From contig CAXXJE010000001.1 in assembly GCA_963675055.2 (NCBI GenBank), forward strand, positions 186,001 through 250,000: 64,000 bases of DNA, read 5' to 3'. Position numbers and translations under genes: made by a program. This document shows positions 43,255 to 52,800 of this stretch, in pieces. Position 1 is the first letter of the stretch. Each line of letters starts with the position of its first letter. The notes beneath the pieces were generated by a model. The model was not told where the DNA came from and did not search any database. It worked only from the letters and a program-made list of their open reading frames with translations. This DNA comes from PGYT01 sp963675055 (GTDB lineage: Bacteria > Bacteroidota > Ignavibacteria > Ignavibacteriales > Melioribacteraceae).

Positions 43255-45624
43255 CTACTCATGTCTCATTGAATTAACCGGGTTACTCAGGGCGGCTTTC
43301 AATGTATGATACCCGGTTGTAGATACAGCCACAACTAATACGATGATCCCGCTTAATAACATTGTGAAATAACTAAGTGAAGTTCTGTACGCAAAATCTT
43401 CCAGCCATGTGCTCATGAGTACTGTTGTAACAGGTACGGCAATAACAAACGCAATCGCAACGAATGCAAGGAATTTAGCGAGAAACAAATTCATTATTCC
43501 GGATACCGAAGCACCCATAACTTTCCTGATGCCTATCTCCCTGGTCTTGTAAGCTACCATAAGTGAAGCAATAGAAAACAATCCGAGAGATGCGATAACA
43601 ATCACCATGAAAGAAAACACTCCTGTAACGGTTGTTAGTTCTTCCTGTGACCTGTAAAGTTCATCGAATCTTTTATCAACAAAATAATAATTGAAGTCAC
43701 GGCTGCTGTCGAATTCCCTCCACAAGCTTCCGATATCCGTAACGGATTTTTGAATATCCCCGTTATTCAGAGAGATACTGATAAAATTATGACCGGTATA
43801 ATCATCCGGAGCGTAACCATGGATAATTGGTTCCACGCTGTTCTCAAGTCCTTCAAAATTATAATCTTTCACTACTCCAAGAATTTTGTAACTATTGCTA
43901 CCGATATTCAATAAGCCTTCGTCAATACTCTGCCAACCGATATCTTTCATCGCGGCTTCGTTAAGAATCAGACTTTCTTCGGCAATAGCCGGTTTATTCC
44001 TGTCGAAATTTTCTCCCTGAATAAACTGAATTCCGTAAGTATCGAAATAGGTGTCATCGACAACCGCAATTTTTTGTCTGAGTCTCTGTTCTTTATCTCT
44101 GTCACTCGGATATACAAAAGAATGCCAGCCGGCCCAGTCCCCCGGGACATGCGTTGAATAAGCAACCTTCGCAACTGAAGGCAGTCGGGAAATCTCACTT
44201 TTAAACGAAGCTATACGCTTTACACCTTCATCCTGGTCGGCAAAATCCGATGCTTCAACGCGTATTACCATTACATTATTCTTATTAAAATTAAGATCTG
44301 CATTCTTCATAAAGCTGATCTGGTCGTTCATAATTCCGGTTGCCGAAATTAATACAATTGATACTCCGAACTGGAATATTACCAGCGCGTTTCGGAATCC
44401 GAGTCTGGTCGGATTAGTTTTCTGCGAGCCTCTTAATGAATCAGCCGGCACGAACTTCAAAAGTATCATTGACGGATAAAGAGATGAAACAAATCCGATA
44501 AGCAGGCTTAATCCGATCAGCGAGAGAAACAGCAGGTTCCCGTCAAAATAATTTACGGATAAGTTCAGTTCGAAATAATTATTAAATACCGGTAGAAGCA
44601 GCTCAGTAAGCCCCATTGCCATCAGTACCGATATTAAAGAGAGTACTGTTGATTCAATAAAAAACCGGCTCGTAAGTTCCCACTTCGTTGCGCCAAGTAC
44701 TTTTCGTAATCCGGTTTCCCTGACTCTGTCCAACGATCTCGCCGTCGATATATTCACATAGTTTATAACTGCGACAAGAATTATAACGAAAGCAACTCCA
44801 AGCAGTATGTATGCGTAAATGTTCGAATTATACTCGGCATCATTTAAGGATAATAAAGGAGTCAGTTTCAGACTCATCCGTTCTGCGGCATCCTCTCCGA
44901 ATACTGTTGATACATAATCGGGGAACTTAGCTTCCATTACATCCGGTATTTCCTTCTCATTCAGAAGGATATAAGTATACAGCCATGAGCTCCCCCAGTT
45001 TTCCATCATTTCATCAAAATCGGAAACACTGCTGCTGGGGACCATTATATCAGGACGGTAAGTAATATTTCCGGGCAGAGGTTTGAGAACACCGGAAACT
45101 GAATAATCAGTTCTGTAGTCATGATTAAAAGATTTCCCCACAGGATTAGTATTGCCGAAATATTTTAAGGCGGTTTCATATGACAGCACTGCCGAATTAG
45201 GATTGCTGAAAACTATTTCAGGATTTCCATATAAAAGCGGGTAGTCAAACATTTCAAATACGTTATCCTTAACCCAGGTTACCTCCTCCTTGAATTTTTT
45301 ATTCCCGACTATCACCCAGTCGGGCGTTGCCCAGATATGAGTAGCTTGTTCAATACCCGGGAACTTGCCTTCCATTGATTCAGCCATGGGGAACCATGTA
45401 TCGCGGACTATTTGCGTGCCCGTTGGTATGCTTCGCTCCTTGTATACCTGGTAAATCCGGTCGGACTTGGTAAAGAATGTATTATAATTTAAAACGTACC
45501 CTGAGTACGTGTATATTATTATGCTGAGAGCAATAGCAGTAGATAAACCGAATATATTTATCAATGAGTTCATCTTGTACTTGATGATATTGCGAACGCC
45601 GAGAATAAAATAGTTCTTAAACAT
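43255..45624 (-). CDS. MacB/FtsX-type ABC transporter permease
   Basis: The 789-residue permease has two tandem MacB-type halves. The first has a membrane helix near residue 20, a periplasmic MacB_PCD domain to about 270, and an FtsX core (three helices, about 275-410). The second has a helix near 425, a second periplasmic domain and a final FtsX core (about 660-780) with the motif YKTREIGIRKVMGAS near residue 705. This full-length form is common in Bacteroidota and pairs with a separate LolD/MacB-like ATPase, which is not nearby. It would move lipids, lipoproteins or peptides across the envelope. The frame is open 16 codons further, but ATG 45624 is chosen because AAAGGGAC sits just before it. 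Confidence 0.88.
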   Translation of the reverse strand: MFKNYFILGVRNIIKYKMNSLINIFGLSTAIALSIIIYTYSGYVLNYNTFFTKSDRIYQVYKERSIPTGTQIVRDTWFPMAESMEGKFPGIEQATHIWATPDWVIVGNKKFKEEVTWVKDNVFEMFDYPLLYGNPEIVFSNPNSAVLSYETALKYFGNTNPVGKSFNHDYRTDYSVSGVLKPLPGNITYRPDIMVPSSSVSDFDEMMENWGSSWLYTYILLNEKEIPDVMEAKFPDYVSTVFGEDAAERMSLKLTPLLSLNDAEYNSNIYAYILLGVAFVIILVAVINYVNISTARSLDRVRETGLRKVLGATKWELTSRFFIESTVLSLISVLMAMGLTELLLPVFNNYFELNLSVNYFDGNLLFLSLIGLSLLIGFVSSLYPSMILLKFVPADSLRGSQKTNPTRLGFRNALVIFQFGVSIVLISATGIMNDQISFMKNADLNFNKNNVMVIRVEASDFADQDEGVKRIASFKSEISRLPSVAKVAYSTHVPGDWAGWHSFVYPSDRDKEQRLRQKIAVVDDTYFDTYGIQFIQGENFDRNKPAIAEESLILNEAAMKDIGWQSIDEGLLNIGSNSYKILGVVKDYNFEGLENSVEPIIHGYAPDDYTGHNFISISLNNGDIQKSVTDIGSLWREFDSSRDFNYYFVDKRFDELYRSQEELTTVTGVFSFMVIVIASLGLFSIASLMVAYKTREIGIRKVMGASVSGIMNLFLAKFLAFVAIAFVIAVPVTTVLMSTWLEDFAYRTSLSYFTMLLSGIIVLVVAVSTTGYHTLKAALSNPVNSMRHE

Positions 45625-45671
45625 TAAGTCCCTTTCGAAATTTTTCAAAGAATAATGCAAAAATCCCGCCA

Positions 45672-45767
45672 ATGAAATTACATCATTTTCAGGCTGTATA
45701 TGCGGACAACATGCCCGGCTTCGAACACCTGTGTGCGCTGCTGAACGAATTCGGTCTTATCAGCTAA
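45672..45767 (+). other. Possible 31-codon open frame (remnant or small protein)
   Basis: An intact frame encodes MKLHHFQAVYADNMPGFEH and a further 12 residues ending GLIS. It is GC-richer than its surroundings and lies in the divergent gap upstream of the FtsX permease and the hem operon. No SD is visible and no family was recognised. It could be a gene remnant or chance. Confidence 0.2.
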
Positions 45768-45878
45768 AGCTCTGCCCGGTTAAAGTTTAACACAATTAAA
45801 TTTACCTCTCATTTTTCTTTATTTTTCAATACTTTTAACACCTGAAAATAATATAATAAGTGCTGATAACCGTTTTAC

Positions 45879-46703
45879 ATGTTAAGCTTTATTCACATAG
45901 CGAATGTAGTTTTACCGATTTGTTACTTACTGTCCGTTATCCTCTATTTTTCGTATTTCAAAAAGGATACGGACTTTCTGAAGTCGACAAAAAGGATATT
46001 ATTGTTTACAACAATAGTCGTGCATATTCTATACCTTATAGCCAGAACGACCGAATTCAGTCATTTGCCGATTACAAATAAACACGAAATTTTCACGCTG
46101 CTCGCTTTTGCAATAGCTGCGTCATATTTCGTACTTGAACTGGCATCTGACGTAAGAGGGACCGGGGTATTCATTCTCGTAATTTCCCTTGTTTTCCAGG
46201 TCGTCTCTTCCCTATTCATAAAAGACCTTGCTGCGGTACCGGAAATACTGAAAAACCGCTCGCTTGGTACACATGTGATTAGCGCGCTGCTGGGATATTC
46301 AGGGTTCACAATGTCCGCCGTATACGGTGTGCTCTATTTTATACTTTACAAGGAACTTAAGCTTAACAAATTCGGATTGATATTCAACCGGCTGCCGAGT
46401 CTTGAAACACTCGAAACGCTTAGTTACTATTCCGTCATAATCGGTTTCGCGCTTTTATCCGTCGCAATGGCAATCGGCATTATTTGGCTGCCCGAAGCAT
46501 TCCCGAACTTTAAATACTCCGATCCGAAACTAGTTACTACAACTGTCGTTTGGATAATTTTCGGTGTGGGAATACTCGCAAAATCAGTCGGGAATTGGTA
46601 CGGACGGAAAGTCATTAAGTTTTACCTGATAGGTTATGCAATTGCAATGCTGTCAATGTTGTTCGCCAATGTATTCGCAAAAAGTTTTCATGCATTTTAT
46701 TAA
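45879..46703 (+). CDS. CcsA/HemX-like membrane protein at the head of the hem operon
   Basis: The 274-residue protein has eight membrane helices and the CcsA/HemX family pattern. Helix-flanking His residues are seen (HEIFTLLAF, GTHVISALLGYSGF). At the C-terminus are VTTTVVWIIFGVGILAKSVGNWYGRKVIKF and a final ANVFAKSFHAF. It could bind or move heme during cytochrome c assembly (CcsA/ResC) or modulate glutamyl-tRNA reductase (HemX). The WWD-rich heme-handling loop of true CcsA is not obvious. Its place 33 nt before hemA favours the HemX interpretation. It probably starts the heme operon transcript. Confidence 0.75.
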   Translation: MLSFIHIANVVLPICYLLSVILYFSYFKKDTDFLKSTKRILLFTTIVVHILYLIARTTEFSHLPITNKHEIFTLLAFAIAASYFVLELASDVRGTGVFILVISLVFQVVSSLFIKDLAAVPEILKNRSLGTHVISALLGYSGFTMSAVYGVLYFILYKELKLNKFGLIFNRLPSLETLETLSYYSVIIGFALLSVAMAIGIIWLPEAFPNFKYSDPKLVTTTVVWIIFGVGILAKSVGNWYGRKVIKFYLIGYAIAMLSMLFANVFAKSFHAFY

Positions 46704-46736
46704 TCGATACGAGTGAATTAAACCCAAAAAGTCTTT

Positions 46737-48026
46737 ATGAATATCGTAGGAATTTCGATAAATCATAGAACCGCGTCAATTGAGCTGAGAGAAGCCCTTC
46801 ATTTATCATCGACTGAGATAACTGAACTTATTGCTTCGTTGAAGGAAAATCTCTTATCCGGCGGATTTGTACTCTCCACGTGCAACAGGACGGAACTATT
46901 CGGTATTCAAAAAGACGGGAAAGCCGAATTCGGGAAACTGGTTAATGCACTTCTCGATTTCAAAAAGGTTGACAATCTTACAACTGCGAATTTCGAAAAG
47001 TTTTTTTCATGCAGCGCGGTGAAGCATATTTTCAAGGTCACTTCCGGCATTGACTCGCAGGTTATCGGAGACAGCCAGATACTCGGGCAGGTAAAGGAAT
47101 CTTTCATACTTGCCGAAGATCTTAATTTCGCGAATTCCGTGCTTAAAAGAGTATTCGACTCGGCAATTAAAGTCGGGAAACGATCCATAAAAGAGACGGG
47201 AATCGGCGAAGGGGCCGTAACAGTAAGCTTTGCCGCTGTACAGGTAGTTGAAAAGATATTCGCGGTTCCGTCTACAAAATCCGCACTCGTAATAGGTGCA
47301 GGTGAAACCGGGAAACTTGCGGCCGTTCATCTTAAAAATCTCGGCGTAAATAAACTCGCGATTACTAATAGAACAGAAGCTAAAGCTCAGGAAGCGGCTA
47401 AAAGTCTAAATTGCACTGTTATTGAGTTTGAAAACTATAAAGATCATTTGCACGAATATGATATAATCTTTTCAGCGACAAGTGCAGAAGGATATCTGCT
47501 AACCAAAGATGATATTAAGAAAGTAATGAAGAAACGAAGGGGCAATCCTGTATGTTTAATGGATATAGCTCTGCCGCGTGATATAGATCCTAAAACCCGT
47601 GAGCTTGATAACGTGTTTTATAATGACATAGATTCGCTAAGTGTAATTGTAGATCAGAACATCAGCAGGAGAAAAGAGGCTGTGCCGAAGGTTGAGAAAA
47701 TACTCATTGAAGAAATGGTAAACTTCTTCAGCTGGTATAACACGCTAAATGTTGTTCCTACTATAAAAGCTATGCGTGAGTTCTTCGAGGAAATAGGCAA
47801 CGATGAACTGGAAAAGATAAAGCACAAGGTTACCCCGGAAGAATTTGATAAAATTGAGGACATGACCCGCAGGATGCTCGGAAGACTGCTGCATAATCCG
47901 ACTATGAAATTAAGGGAAGTAGCGGAAAACGGTTCCAACACTGATGAAATCGTGGTGCAGTCTATGCTTGTAAAGGAACTCTTTCACCTTAACGGTCAGG
48001 GCGATAAAAAAGAAAACAATAATTGA
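46737..48026 (+). CDS. hemA: Glutamyl-tRNA reductase
   Basis: HemA reduces glutamyl-tRNA(Glu) to glutamate-1-semialdehyde with NADPH, the first committed step of C5-pathway tetrapyrrole synthesis. In 429 residues, the catalytic domain contains the nucleophile Cys in STCNRTELF (about residue 50). An NADPH domain follows (VIGAGETGKLAAVHL, about 185-198) with TNRTEAKA. The C-terminal spinal and dimerisation helices are present. The usual GVSHKTAPVEIRE start is represented by NHRTASIELREA. Length is standard. It follows the HemX-like gene by 33 nt and precedes hemC by 24 nt. Confidence 0.96.
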   Translation: MNIVGISINHRTASIELREALHLSSTEITELIASLKENLLSGGFVLSTCNRTELFGIQKDGKAEFGKLVNALLDFKKVDNLTTANFEKFFSCSAVKHIFKVTSGIDSQVIGDSQILGQVKESFILAEDLNFANSVLKRVFDSAIKVGKRSIKETGIGEGAVTVSFAAVQVVEKIFAVPSTKSALVIGAGETGKLAAVHLKNLGVNKLAITNRTEAKAQEAAKSLNCTVIEFENYKDHLHEYDIIFSATSAEGYLLTKDDIKKVMKKRRGNPVCLMDIALPRDIDPKTRELDNVFYNDIDSLSVIVDQNISRRKEAVPKVEKILIEEMVNFFSWYNTLNVVPTIKAMREFFEEIGNDELEKIKHKVTPEEFDKIEDMTRRMLGRLLHNPTMKLREVAENGSNTDEIVVQSMLVKELFHLNGQGDKKENNN

Positions 48027-48050
48027 TTACTAAATAAAGCAAACAATATT

Positions 48051-49007
48051 ATGGCGAAGAAGCAGGAAAGGAAAACTCTTATAATCGGCACACGTCAAAG
48101 TGACCTGGCATTGTGGCAGGCGAATTTCGTAAAGAAAGAAGTTGAGAAAAACAACAAGGGTCTAAAAGTTGAGTTGAAGCTAGTTAAAACCAAAGGTGAC
48201 AAAATACTCGACGTTGCCCTCTCAAAGATAGGTGACAAAGGATTGTTCACCAAAGAACTTGAAGTCGCGCTGCTGAACGATGAGATCGATATCGCGGTTC
48301 ATAGTCTTAAGGATCTCCAGACAGATATTCCCAAAGGACTAAAACTCGCTGCCGTCACGAAAAGGCATGATGTTGAAGATGTACTGGTCGCGCGTAAAAA
48401 GGGAATGACAATTGAGAAACTCCCCGAAGGCGGAACGGTTGCGACAGGTTCGCTCAGAAGAAGAAGCCAGCTTAAGCATTTGCGTCCCGATTTGAATGTT
48501 GTTGAACTTCGCGGTAATGTACCAACAAGGATTAAAAAGTTTGAAAAGTCCAAATGGGATGCGATAATACTCGCGCGTGCGGGAGTTGAACGACTTAAAA
48601 TGAAGAAGTATATATCCTCGATAATCCCGAAGGAAGTCATGCTTCCTGCTGTCGGTCAGGGTGCGCTTGGAATTGAGATTAAGAGTACCAACAAGGCTGC
48701 CGAGCAGGCTGTTAAGACAATACATGATGAGAATACTTACTGTGCAGTAATTGCGGAAAGAGCGCTGCTTAAAACTCTTGAAGGCGGCTGCCAGGTACCT
48801 ATCGGAGCGTTTGCAGAGGTTCGATCAAACGGATTGTATCTTGAAGGTATTGTCGGTGCTATTGACGGATCAATTACTTTCCGCAAACTTGTACGCGGCA
48901 GAAAAGCAGATGCGGTTAAACTCGGCAAGGAACTTGCAAGAGATTTGAAAAAAGCCGGAGCTAAAAAAGTTCTTGATGAAATTTACAAGGAAGCCGGACG
49001 GAAATAA
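48051..49007 (+). CDS. hemC: Porphobilinogen deaminase (hydroxymethylbilane synthase)
   Basis: HemC joins four porphobilinogens to hydroxymethylbilane. In 318 residues it has IIGTRQSDLALWQA at the start, the Lys/Asp-rich catalytic cleft (KIGDKGLFTKELEVALL; DIAVHSLKDLQTDIP), LRRRSQL and ELRGNVPTR. The Cys that holds the dipyrromethane cofactor is in EGGCQVPIGAFA. All key residues are kept. It overlaps nothing but sits 3 nt before hemD. The N-terminus has a few extra Lys/Gln residues. Confidence 0.96.
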   Translation: MAKKQERKTLIIGTRQSDLALWQANFVKKEVEKNNKGLKVELKLVKTKGDKILDVALSKIGDKGLFTKELEVALLNDEIDIAVHSLKDLQTDIPKGLKLAAVTKRHDVEDVLVARKKGMTIEKLPEGGTVATGSLRRRSQLKHLRPDLNVVELRGNVPTRIKKFEKSKWDAIILARAGVERLKMKKYISSIIPKEVMLPAVGQGALGIEIKSTNKAAEQAVKTIHDENTYCAVIAERALLKTLEGGCQVPIGAFAEVRSNGLYLEGIVGAIDGSITFRKLVRGRKADAVKLGKELARDLKKAGAKKVLDEIYKEAGRK

Positions 49008-49010
49008 TTT

Positions 49011-49796
49011 ATGCCAGCACTCCGGGATAAAATAGTACTTATAACACGAAGCCGGGAACAGTCGCCTAAGGAAATTGCCATGCTTGAACAGGAAGGTGCG
49101 GCTGTAATAGCCTTCCCGACTATCAGGACTAAGAGTATTGAAAATACCAATCAGATTGATTCGGCTGTAAACAATTTGAATGACTACAACTATATTATTT
49201 TCAGCTCTAAAAACGCAGTGAAGTTTTTCATTGACAGACTTAAGGCATTAGATAAATCTATTCCTGATTCGTGCAGAATTATTTGTGTCGGTTCGAAGAC
49301 TCATGAATACACAACATGGAATAATATTAAGGTCGATATAGTACCCGAAGAATTCAGTGCCAGGGGAATTCTTCAGGCATTAGCTTCTGAAGACAAGTCA
49401 AATAAAAAGGTACTTATCCCCACTTCTGTAATTGCACGAGACGAATTATCAAATGGACTTAAGAAGGCCGGTGCTGATGTACACGTAATACCTGTCTATG
49501 ATGTGCAGCCACCGGAACTGACTGAGGTTGCCGGACAGATAAATGAAATAATAAAGATGAATGTTGATGCGTTTATATTCACGAGTCCTTCATCTTTTGT
49601 GAATTGTTTAAAGCTATTGTCTGTTGAAAATTCCGCTGAGTATTTTAGTAACACCGTAGTAGTTGCAATTGGAGATACTACAAAGGATGCGATTGTGAAA
49701 TACGGTATTAACGAGGTAATTGTACCCACTGAATTTACAGTTGATGCCAGTGTAACAGGATTGATCGGACACTTTAAATCAGTTTATACCAATTAG
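49011..49796 (+). CDS. hemD: Uroporphyrinogen-III synthase
   Basis: HemD closes and isomerises hydroxymethylbilane to uroporphyrinogen III. The 261-residue protein has the two-domain alternating fold. Sequence is poorly conserved in the family but landmarks are present: LITRSREQS at the start, IIFSSKNAVKFF, CVGSKTHEY, and FTSPSSFVNCL with VAIGDTTKDAI in the second half. Position between hemC (3 nt) and hemE supports the assignment. Confidence 0.92.
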   Translation: MPALRDKIVLITRSREQSPKEIAMLEQEGAAVIAFPTIRTKSIENTNQIDSAVNNLNDYNYIIFSSKNAVKFFIDRLKALDKSIPDSCRIICVGSKTHEYTTWNNIKVDIVPEEFSARGILQALASEDKSNKKVLIPTSVIARDELSNGLKKAGADVHVIPVYDVQPPELTEVAGQINEIIKMNVDAFIFTSPSSFVNCLKLLSVENSAEYFSNTVVVAIGDTTKDAIVKYGINEVIVPTEFTVDASVTGLIGHFKSVYTN

Positions 49797-49858
49797 CAGA
49801 TTACCGCCGGAGTATATAATGCGGCAGTTAAAATTTTGAAATGAAGGGAGAGGATATA

Positions 49859-50908
49859 TTGAGCAAATTAAAGAATGATTTATTTATTAGAGCATGTAAG
49901 AGACAGAAGACCGAACGTACTCCCATCTGGATGATGCGCCAGGCAGGACGCTATCTGCCTGAGTACCGTGCAGTACGTTCAAAGAGCGATTTCATTACAA
50001 TGTGCAAGACTCCCGAACTAGCGGCAGAAGTAACCGTTCAGCCGGTTGATTTAATCGGGGTTGATGCTGCGATCCTCTTCTCAGATATACTTGTCATACC
50101 GATGGCTATGGGTATGGATTTGGAAATGGTTGAAAGTAAGGGACCGGTTTTTCATAATCCTATTCGTAATGCCGACGATGCTAAAGCTCTGAAGAAAATT
50201 GATGTGCATAAAGACTTGAAGTATGTGATGGATGCAATTGAACTGACAAAGAAGGAACTGGATAACCGCGTTCCTCTTATTGGCTTCAGCGGTTCACCAT
50301 GGACTCTCCTCACCTACATGGTTGAAGGCCAAGGTAGTAAGAATTTCAGCGAGGTTAAAAAACTTATTTATAATAATCCGAAGCTTGCTCACAAACTATT
50401 GAATAAAATTGCCGATGGCGTTACTGATTATCTAAACGCGAAAATTGAAGCCGGCTGTAACGCTGTTCAGATATTCGACACCTGGGGCGGGATTCTTTCG
50501 CAGACGGAGTTTTTTGAATTCTCGCATGAATATATCACAAAGATTATTTCAGGACTTAAACGTAAGGACGAACCTGTTATAGTATTTGCCAAGGGAGTTT
50601 ATTATAAACTGAAGCGGCAGTTAAAATGCGGATGCGATGTGCTTGGTCTCGACTGGACAATGGACATCGGCCGTGTCCGTACAAGAGTGGGCGATCGTGT
50701 AGCCCTGCAGGGAAATCTAGATCCATCTGTACTGTATGCCAAAAAAGATGTGATAGCCGAAAAAGCAATGGGTGTTCTCGAATCATTTGGCGAAGGCACG
50801 GGACATATATTTAATCTCGGTCATGGTATACTCCCCGATGTACCACCTGAGAACGCAAAGTTTTTAGTGGATTTCATAAAAGAAAGCAGCATGGATTTTC
50901 ATAAGTGA
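49859..50908 (+). CDS. hemE: Uroporphyrinogen decarboxylase
   Basis: HemE removes four carboxylates from uroporphyrinogen III to give coproporphyrinogen III. The signature WMMRQAGRYLPEYR lies at about residue 25-38. The catalytic Asp region ILFSDILVIPMAMG, GFSGSPWTLLTYM and NLGHGILPDVPPENAKFLVD at the C-terminus are also present. The start is placed at TTG 49859 because GGGAGAGG lies 5 nt before it. ATG 49841, six codons upstream in frame, would put that SD inside the coding part and has no SD of its own; it remains an alternative. The following 460-bp gap holds a decayed gene. Confidence 0.93.
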   Translation: MSKLKNDLFIRACKRQKTERTPIWMMRQAGRYLPEYRAVRSKSDFITMCKTPELAAEVTVQPVDLIGVDAAILFSDILVIPMAMGMDLEMVESKGPVFHNPIRNADDAKALKKIDVHKDLKYVMDAIELTKKELDNRVPLIGFSGSPWTLLTYMVEGQGSKNFSEVKKLIYNNPKLAHKLLNKIADGVTDYLNAKIEAGCNAVQIFDTWGGILSQTEFFEFSHEYITKIISGLKRKDEPVIVFAKGVYYKLKRQLKCGCDVLGLDWTMDIGRVRTRVGDRVALQGNLDPSVLYAKKDVIAEKAMGVLESFGEGTGHIFNLGHGILPDVPPENAKFLVDFIKESSMDFHK

Positions 50909-50941
50909 TTTACTACCGCTAAGTCGCAGAGACGCTAAGGA

Positions 50942-51328
50942 ATGAAGATGGATGAATTAAATAGAATTAGTAAATTGATAGTACATTGCTCAATAGATGT
51001 TCATAAAGAGTTGGGTCCCGGATTACTGGAATCTGTTTATGAAATGTGTTAATATAAAGAACTTACTGGAATTGGACTTTCTGTTAAAGACAAACAAAAT
51101 TGCCGGTTAAATATAAAGAAGAATTACTTGATGCTGATTTCAGAATTGATCTCCTGGTTGAAAATGAGATTATGTATTGAATTAAAAGTAGTTGATGTAT
51201 TGCTTCCGGTTCATGAAGCTCAAATAATAACTAATTTAAAACTTGCTGAGAAAAAACTGGGATTCTCAATCAATTTCAGCGTCCCAAGATTAGTGGATGG
51301 TTTTCATAGAAAAGTTAATAATTTTTAA
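50942..51328 (+). pseudogene. Decayed GxxExxY protein gene inside the heme operon
   Basis: The first 37 codons give a typical GxxExxY start (IDVHKELGPGLLESVYEMC, then stop TAA). Further sequence in shifted frames matches the rest of the family (RIDLLVENEI, IELKVVDVLLPVHEAQI, LAEKKLGFSINFSVPRLVDG). At least one nonsense change and two frameshifts are needed to restore it, so it is dead. The family has a PD-(D/E)XK-like nuclease fold of unknown role. A 14-bp imperfect inverted repeat (50915-50928 and 51341-51354; 12 of 14 match) brackets it. It separates hemE from hemN and was probably inserted. Confidence 0.85.
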
Positions 51329-51368
51329 TCTTTGCTACATTGCGTCTTCGCGGTGAAAGGGAGTTTTA

Positions 51369-52745
51369 ATGTTTGATATAAATTTAGATCTGGTTAAGAA
51401 ATACGACAGGCCCGGGCCTCGGTATACAAGTTACCCGACAGCGCCGCAGTTTAATGAATCATATACTGCCGACAACTACCTAGATGAAATTATTCGAACG
51501 AACAATGAGGATAATCCGCCTGATCTTTCTTTATACTATCACCTTCCCTTCTGTGATACACTCTGCTATTTCTGCGGATGCAATATGATTATTTCCCGCA
51601 ACAGGGACAGGATTCACAAGTACATTGACTATGTAAAGAATGAAATAGATCTTCTGCGAAGTTATATTCGAACCGACAGGAAAGTCTCTCAGCTTCACTG
51701 GGGCGGTGGAACGCCAACCCATTTGAATCCTGATGAGATTCATGAATTAAGTTCCTACATCCATGAGAATTTCGAGTTCAGGGATAATTCGGAGAACGGC
51801 TGCGAAATAGACCCGAGAGAATTAACTCGTGATCATCTCGTGGCTCTTCGCGAAAGCGGATTCAACCGAATCAGTATGGGTGTTCAGGATTTCAACGATA
51901 AGGTTCAAAAAGCTGTTAATAGAATACAGCCGGAAGAACTGACTGTGCAGGTTGTTGATTGGGTTCGCGAACTAAAATTCGATAGTATAAATTTGGACCT
52001 AATGTACGGACTTCCCTTCCAAACTGTTGATGAGTTTGCAAAAACTGTCGATAAGATTATCGAGATCTCTCCGGACAGGATTGCGCTGTTTAATTATGCG
52101 CATGTTCCCTGGATGAAAAAGCACATGAACCTGATTAAACCGGAAGATATTCCTGCGCCGGAAGCCAAGCTTGAAATTCTTAAAATGTCCGTCGCAAAAC
52201 TTACAAGTGCGGGTTATGTTTTCATCGGTATGGATCACTTTGCTAAACCGGAAGACGATCTGTCTAAGGCTCTAAAAGAAAAAAGACTGTACAGGAATTT
52301 TCAGGGTTACAGCACTAACGCCGGTACCGACTTGTATGCAATGGGCATAACAAGTATTAGTCAGCTTGGCAACGCATATGCGCAAAACTTAAAAACCGAA
52401 AGAGAATATTTTGAAGCGCTTGATGAAGGTCGACTGCCGATAACCAAAGGCTACTTAATGAACGAAGATGATATACTGCGCCGACATGTTATAACTAAAG
52501 TTATGTGTGACTTCGAACTTGACTTCGCAGAAGTCGAGAAACAATTCGAAATCGATTTCGACAAGTACTTCGCGTGGGGACTTGAAAATATTAAGGAAAA
52601 TATTGACGATGGTCTTGCATCTATTGAAAACCGCAAGCTCGTTGTTCATGACATGGGCAGACTGTTGATAAGAAATATCGCTATGAATTTCGACGGCTTC
52701 CTCGAAAGGAAAGAAGATACGGCGAAGTATTCGCGAACTGTTTAA
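51369..52745 (+). CDS. hemN: Oxygen-independent coproporphyrinogen III oxidase
   Basis: HemN is a radical SAM enzyme that converts coproporphyrinogen III to protoporphyrinogen IX without oxygen. In 458 residues, YTSYPTAPQF opens the protein. The cluster motif CDTLCYFCGC (CX3CX2C) is at about residue 60, with HWGGGTPTHL and GCEIDPRE for SAM binding. The C-terminal domain has the usual MNEDDILRRHVI. All features of true HemN (rather than HemW) are present. It suggests the organism makes heme anaerobically, consistent with the rest of the window. Lies 40 nt after the pseudogene, with SD AAAGGGAG. Confidence 0.95.
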   Translation: MFDINLDLVKKYDRPGPRYTSYPTAPQFNESYTADNYLDEIIRTNNEDNPPDLSLYYHLPFCDTLCYFCGCNMIISRNRDRIHKYIDYVKNEIDLLRSYIRTDRKVSQLHWGGGTPTHLNPDEIHELSSYIHENFEFRDNSENGCEIDPRELTRDHLVALRESGFNRISMGVQDFNDKVQKAVNRIQPEELTVQVVDWVRELKFDSINLDLMYGLPFQTVDEFAKTVDKIIEISPDRIALFNYAHVPWMKKHMNLIKPEDIPAPEAKLEILKMSVAKLTSAGYVFIGMDHFAKPEDDLSKALKEKRLYRNFQGYSTNAGTDLYAMGITSISQLGNAYAQNLKTEREYFEALDEGRLPITKGYLMNEDDILRRHVITKVMCDFELDFAEVEKQFEIDFDKYFAWGLENIKENIDDGLASIENRKLVVHDMGRLLIRNIAMNFDGFLERKEDTAKYSRTV

Positions 52746-52800
52746 GGTAATTTGTATCCCGGTTTAAATACAATTGGGAGTTAGAATAGAAAGGATATAA

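Noticed and set aside
45625..45672. Longer start for the FtsX permease
   Set aside because: A strong SD precedes ATG 45624 and the conserved FKNYFILGVRNI segment starts there.
51128..51328. Stand-alone small gene in the heme operon
   Set aside because: It is the 3' part of the GxxExxY pseudogene, in a shifted frame and without its start.
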